Source of the DNA: JBCCZC01 sp039188505 | GTDB lineage: Bacteria; Pseudomonadota; Gammaproteobacteria; Xanthomonadales; SZUA-38 | NCBI GenBank assembly: GCA_039188505.1 | Contig: JBCCZC010000278.1 | Coordinates: forward strand, 1-7,614 | DNA length: 7,614 nucleotides | Direction: 5' to 3' | Shown: positions 6,836 to 7,614 of the stretch, piece after piece | Numbering within the stretch: position 1 is the first letter of the stretch | Layout: every line of letters begins with the position of its first letter | Made by a program: the position numbers and the translations under genes | The notes under the pieces: model-generated | What the model saw: only the letters and a program-made list of their open reading frames with translations | Database searches by the model: none | What the model was told of the DNA's origin: nothing

Positions 6836-7614
6836 ATGAGGCGCGAGGAGGCATTGGATCGCATCGTGGCGCTCGCGGCGGAACATGATCTCTCCGCCCG
6901 CGACATCGCCGCACGCCTGCCGGCCAGCACCACCGGGGGCAATCGCCTGACCCGCCTGCTCGGCATCGTTGGCGGCGTGTTCGTCTTCGCCGGTCTCTGC
7001 GCCCTCATCGGGCTGCAGTGGGAAGCCCTGAACGCCTCCGCCCGGGTGATCATCACCCTCGGTCCCGGTGTGAGCTGTTTCATCCTCGCCCTACTGGCCA
7101 TCGATGACGAACGTCGCCAACACGTTTCAGCGCCGCTGCTCTGGATCGCCGCCCTGCTGACGCCCACCGGGCTGCTGGTGGCCTTTGACGAATTCGGCCG
7201 CGGAGGACCGTGGCAGGCGGCCGTGCTCATCACCTGCGCGACGTTGGTCGTCCAGTACGCCGTGGCGCTCGCCCGCACCGGCTATCTGTTCTGCCTCTTC
7301 GTTATCGCGTTCTTCGCCACGTCGTTCTGGTACGTGCTGCTGGACTGGATAGACATGGACTGGCGCTGGATCGCTTTGACGCTGGGTACAGCCTGGACCC
7401 TGGCGGGCCTTCACTGCCAGCGCAGCCGCCATGATCGACTCAGCCCGATGTTCCTCTTCTTCGGGCCGCTGGCTGCCCTGAGCGGCTGGTTCGACATGGT
7501 TCAGGGCAGCTTGATCGAGCCGTCTTTCCTCATCGCCGCCGTGGGCCTTGTCTTTCTCGGCGTCGCCCGGGAAAGCCGGACCCTGAACGTGGCCGGCACG
7601 CTCGCCATCCTCGC
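6836..7614 (+). CDS. DUF2157-like multi-pass membrane protein (C-terminus outside window)
   Basis: The frame is open for 259 codons from ATG 6836 to the window edge. A short soluble N-terminus (MRREEALDRIVALAAEHDLSARDIAARL) resembles the small helical segment that opens DUF2157 proteins. It is followed by GIVGGVFVFAGLCALIGLQWEALNASAR-type sequence (written in parts: hydrophobic helix 41-61, W62, then R70), which is the recognisable DUF2157 pattern of a glycine-rich first helix, a tryptophan and an arginine before the second helix. Further hydrophobic helices lie near 69-89, 100-117, 128-147, 150-169, 177-193, 203-219 and 229-243, so at least eight are visible. The family is an inner-membrane protein of unknown function. 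The start lies one base after the upstream stop; GAGGAG sits inside the coding region and is not its ribosome site. The assignment to DUF2157 is from memory of the pattern, without a search. Confidence 0.85.
   Translation, partial: MRREEALDRIVALAAEHDLSARDIAARLPASTTGGNRLTRLLGIVGGVFVFAGLCALIGLQWEALNASARVIITLGPGVSCFILALLAIDDERRQHVSAPLLWIAALLTPTGLLVAFDEFGRGGPWQAAVLITCATLVVQYAVALARTGYLFCLFVIAFFATSFWYVLLDWIDMDWRWIALTLGTAWTLAGLHCQRSRHDRLSPMFLFFGPLAALSGWFDMVQGSLIEPSFLIAAVGLVFLGVARESRTLNVAGTLAIL

Noticed and set aside
6135..6839. A 234-codon plus-strand frame overlapping the 197-residue membrane protein gene.
   Set aside because: Arg-rich, no hydrophobic segment and no domain; the overlapping frame has a membrane helix and a coupled downstream gene.
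6490..7278. A 262-codon minus-strand frame opposite the DUF2157-like pair.
   Set aside because: Ser/Arg-rich translation typical of GC-rich antisense; the plus frames give coherent membrane proteins.

Overview
The window looks like a piece of a chromosome from a GC-rich bacterium, most likely a gammaproteobacterium of the Xanthomonadales/Wenzhouxiangella type. That placement is inferred from high GC, strong avoidance of TTA, CTA and TCA codons, and gene families: a periplasmic-propeller GGDEF protein, an ELWxxDGT/CSLREA/beta-helix secreted protein and a DUF2157-like membrane protein. No tRNA, rRNA, insertion sequence, CRISPR array or prophage gene was seen.

There are four genes in two diverging pairs. 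On the minus strand, reading leftwards, positions 5989-3116 encode a 957-residue membrane diguanylate cyclase: signal peptide, about 14 propeller blades, Y_Y_Y domain, one transmembrane helix, linker helix and GGDEF domain. After a 283-base gap comes a very large secreted protein, starting with GTG at 2832 and running off the left edge after 944 residues. It has a signal peptide, nine ELWxxDGT units, a CSLREA-like segment and a parallel beta-helix. On the plus strand, positions 6241-6834 encode a small protein with a single membrane anchor. One base later, at 6836, a multi-pass DUF2157-like protein begins and runs off the right edge. The two directions are separated by a 251-base spacer (5990-6240).

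The least ordinary signal lies outside the genes. The leaders of both minus-strand genes carry a 19-base inverted repeat with 6-bp arms and an identical 7-base centre (AGGAATC on the minus strand). The two copies differ at four positions, and all four are paired changes that preserve the stem. In the cyclase leader the GGA loop coincides with the Shine-Dalgarno sequence, 4 bases before the ATG. In the secreted-protein leader the element lies about 112 bases before the GTG. GGA presented in a hairpin loop is what CsrA/RsmA proteins bind, so a shared post-transcriptional control of a c-di-GMP synthase and a large surface or secreted protein is a testable idea; a shared DNA operator or a small dispersed repeat is the alternative. 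The remaining content fits known families, although the partner protein of the DUF2157-like gene is not one I recognise.
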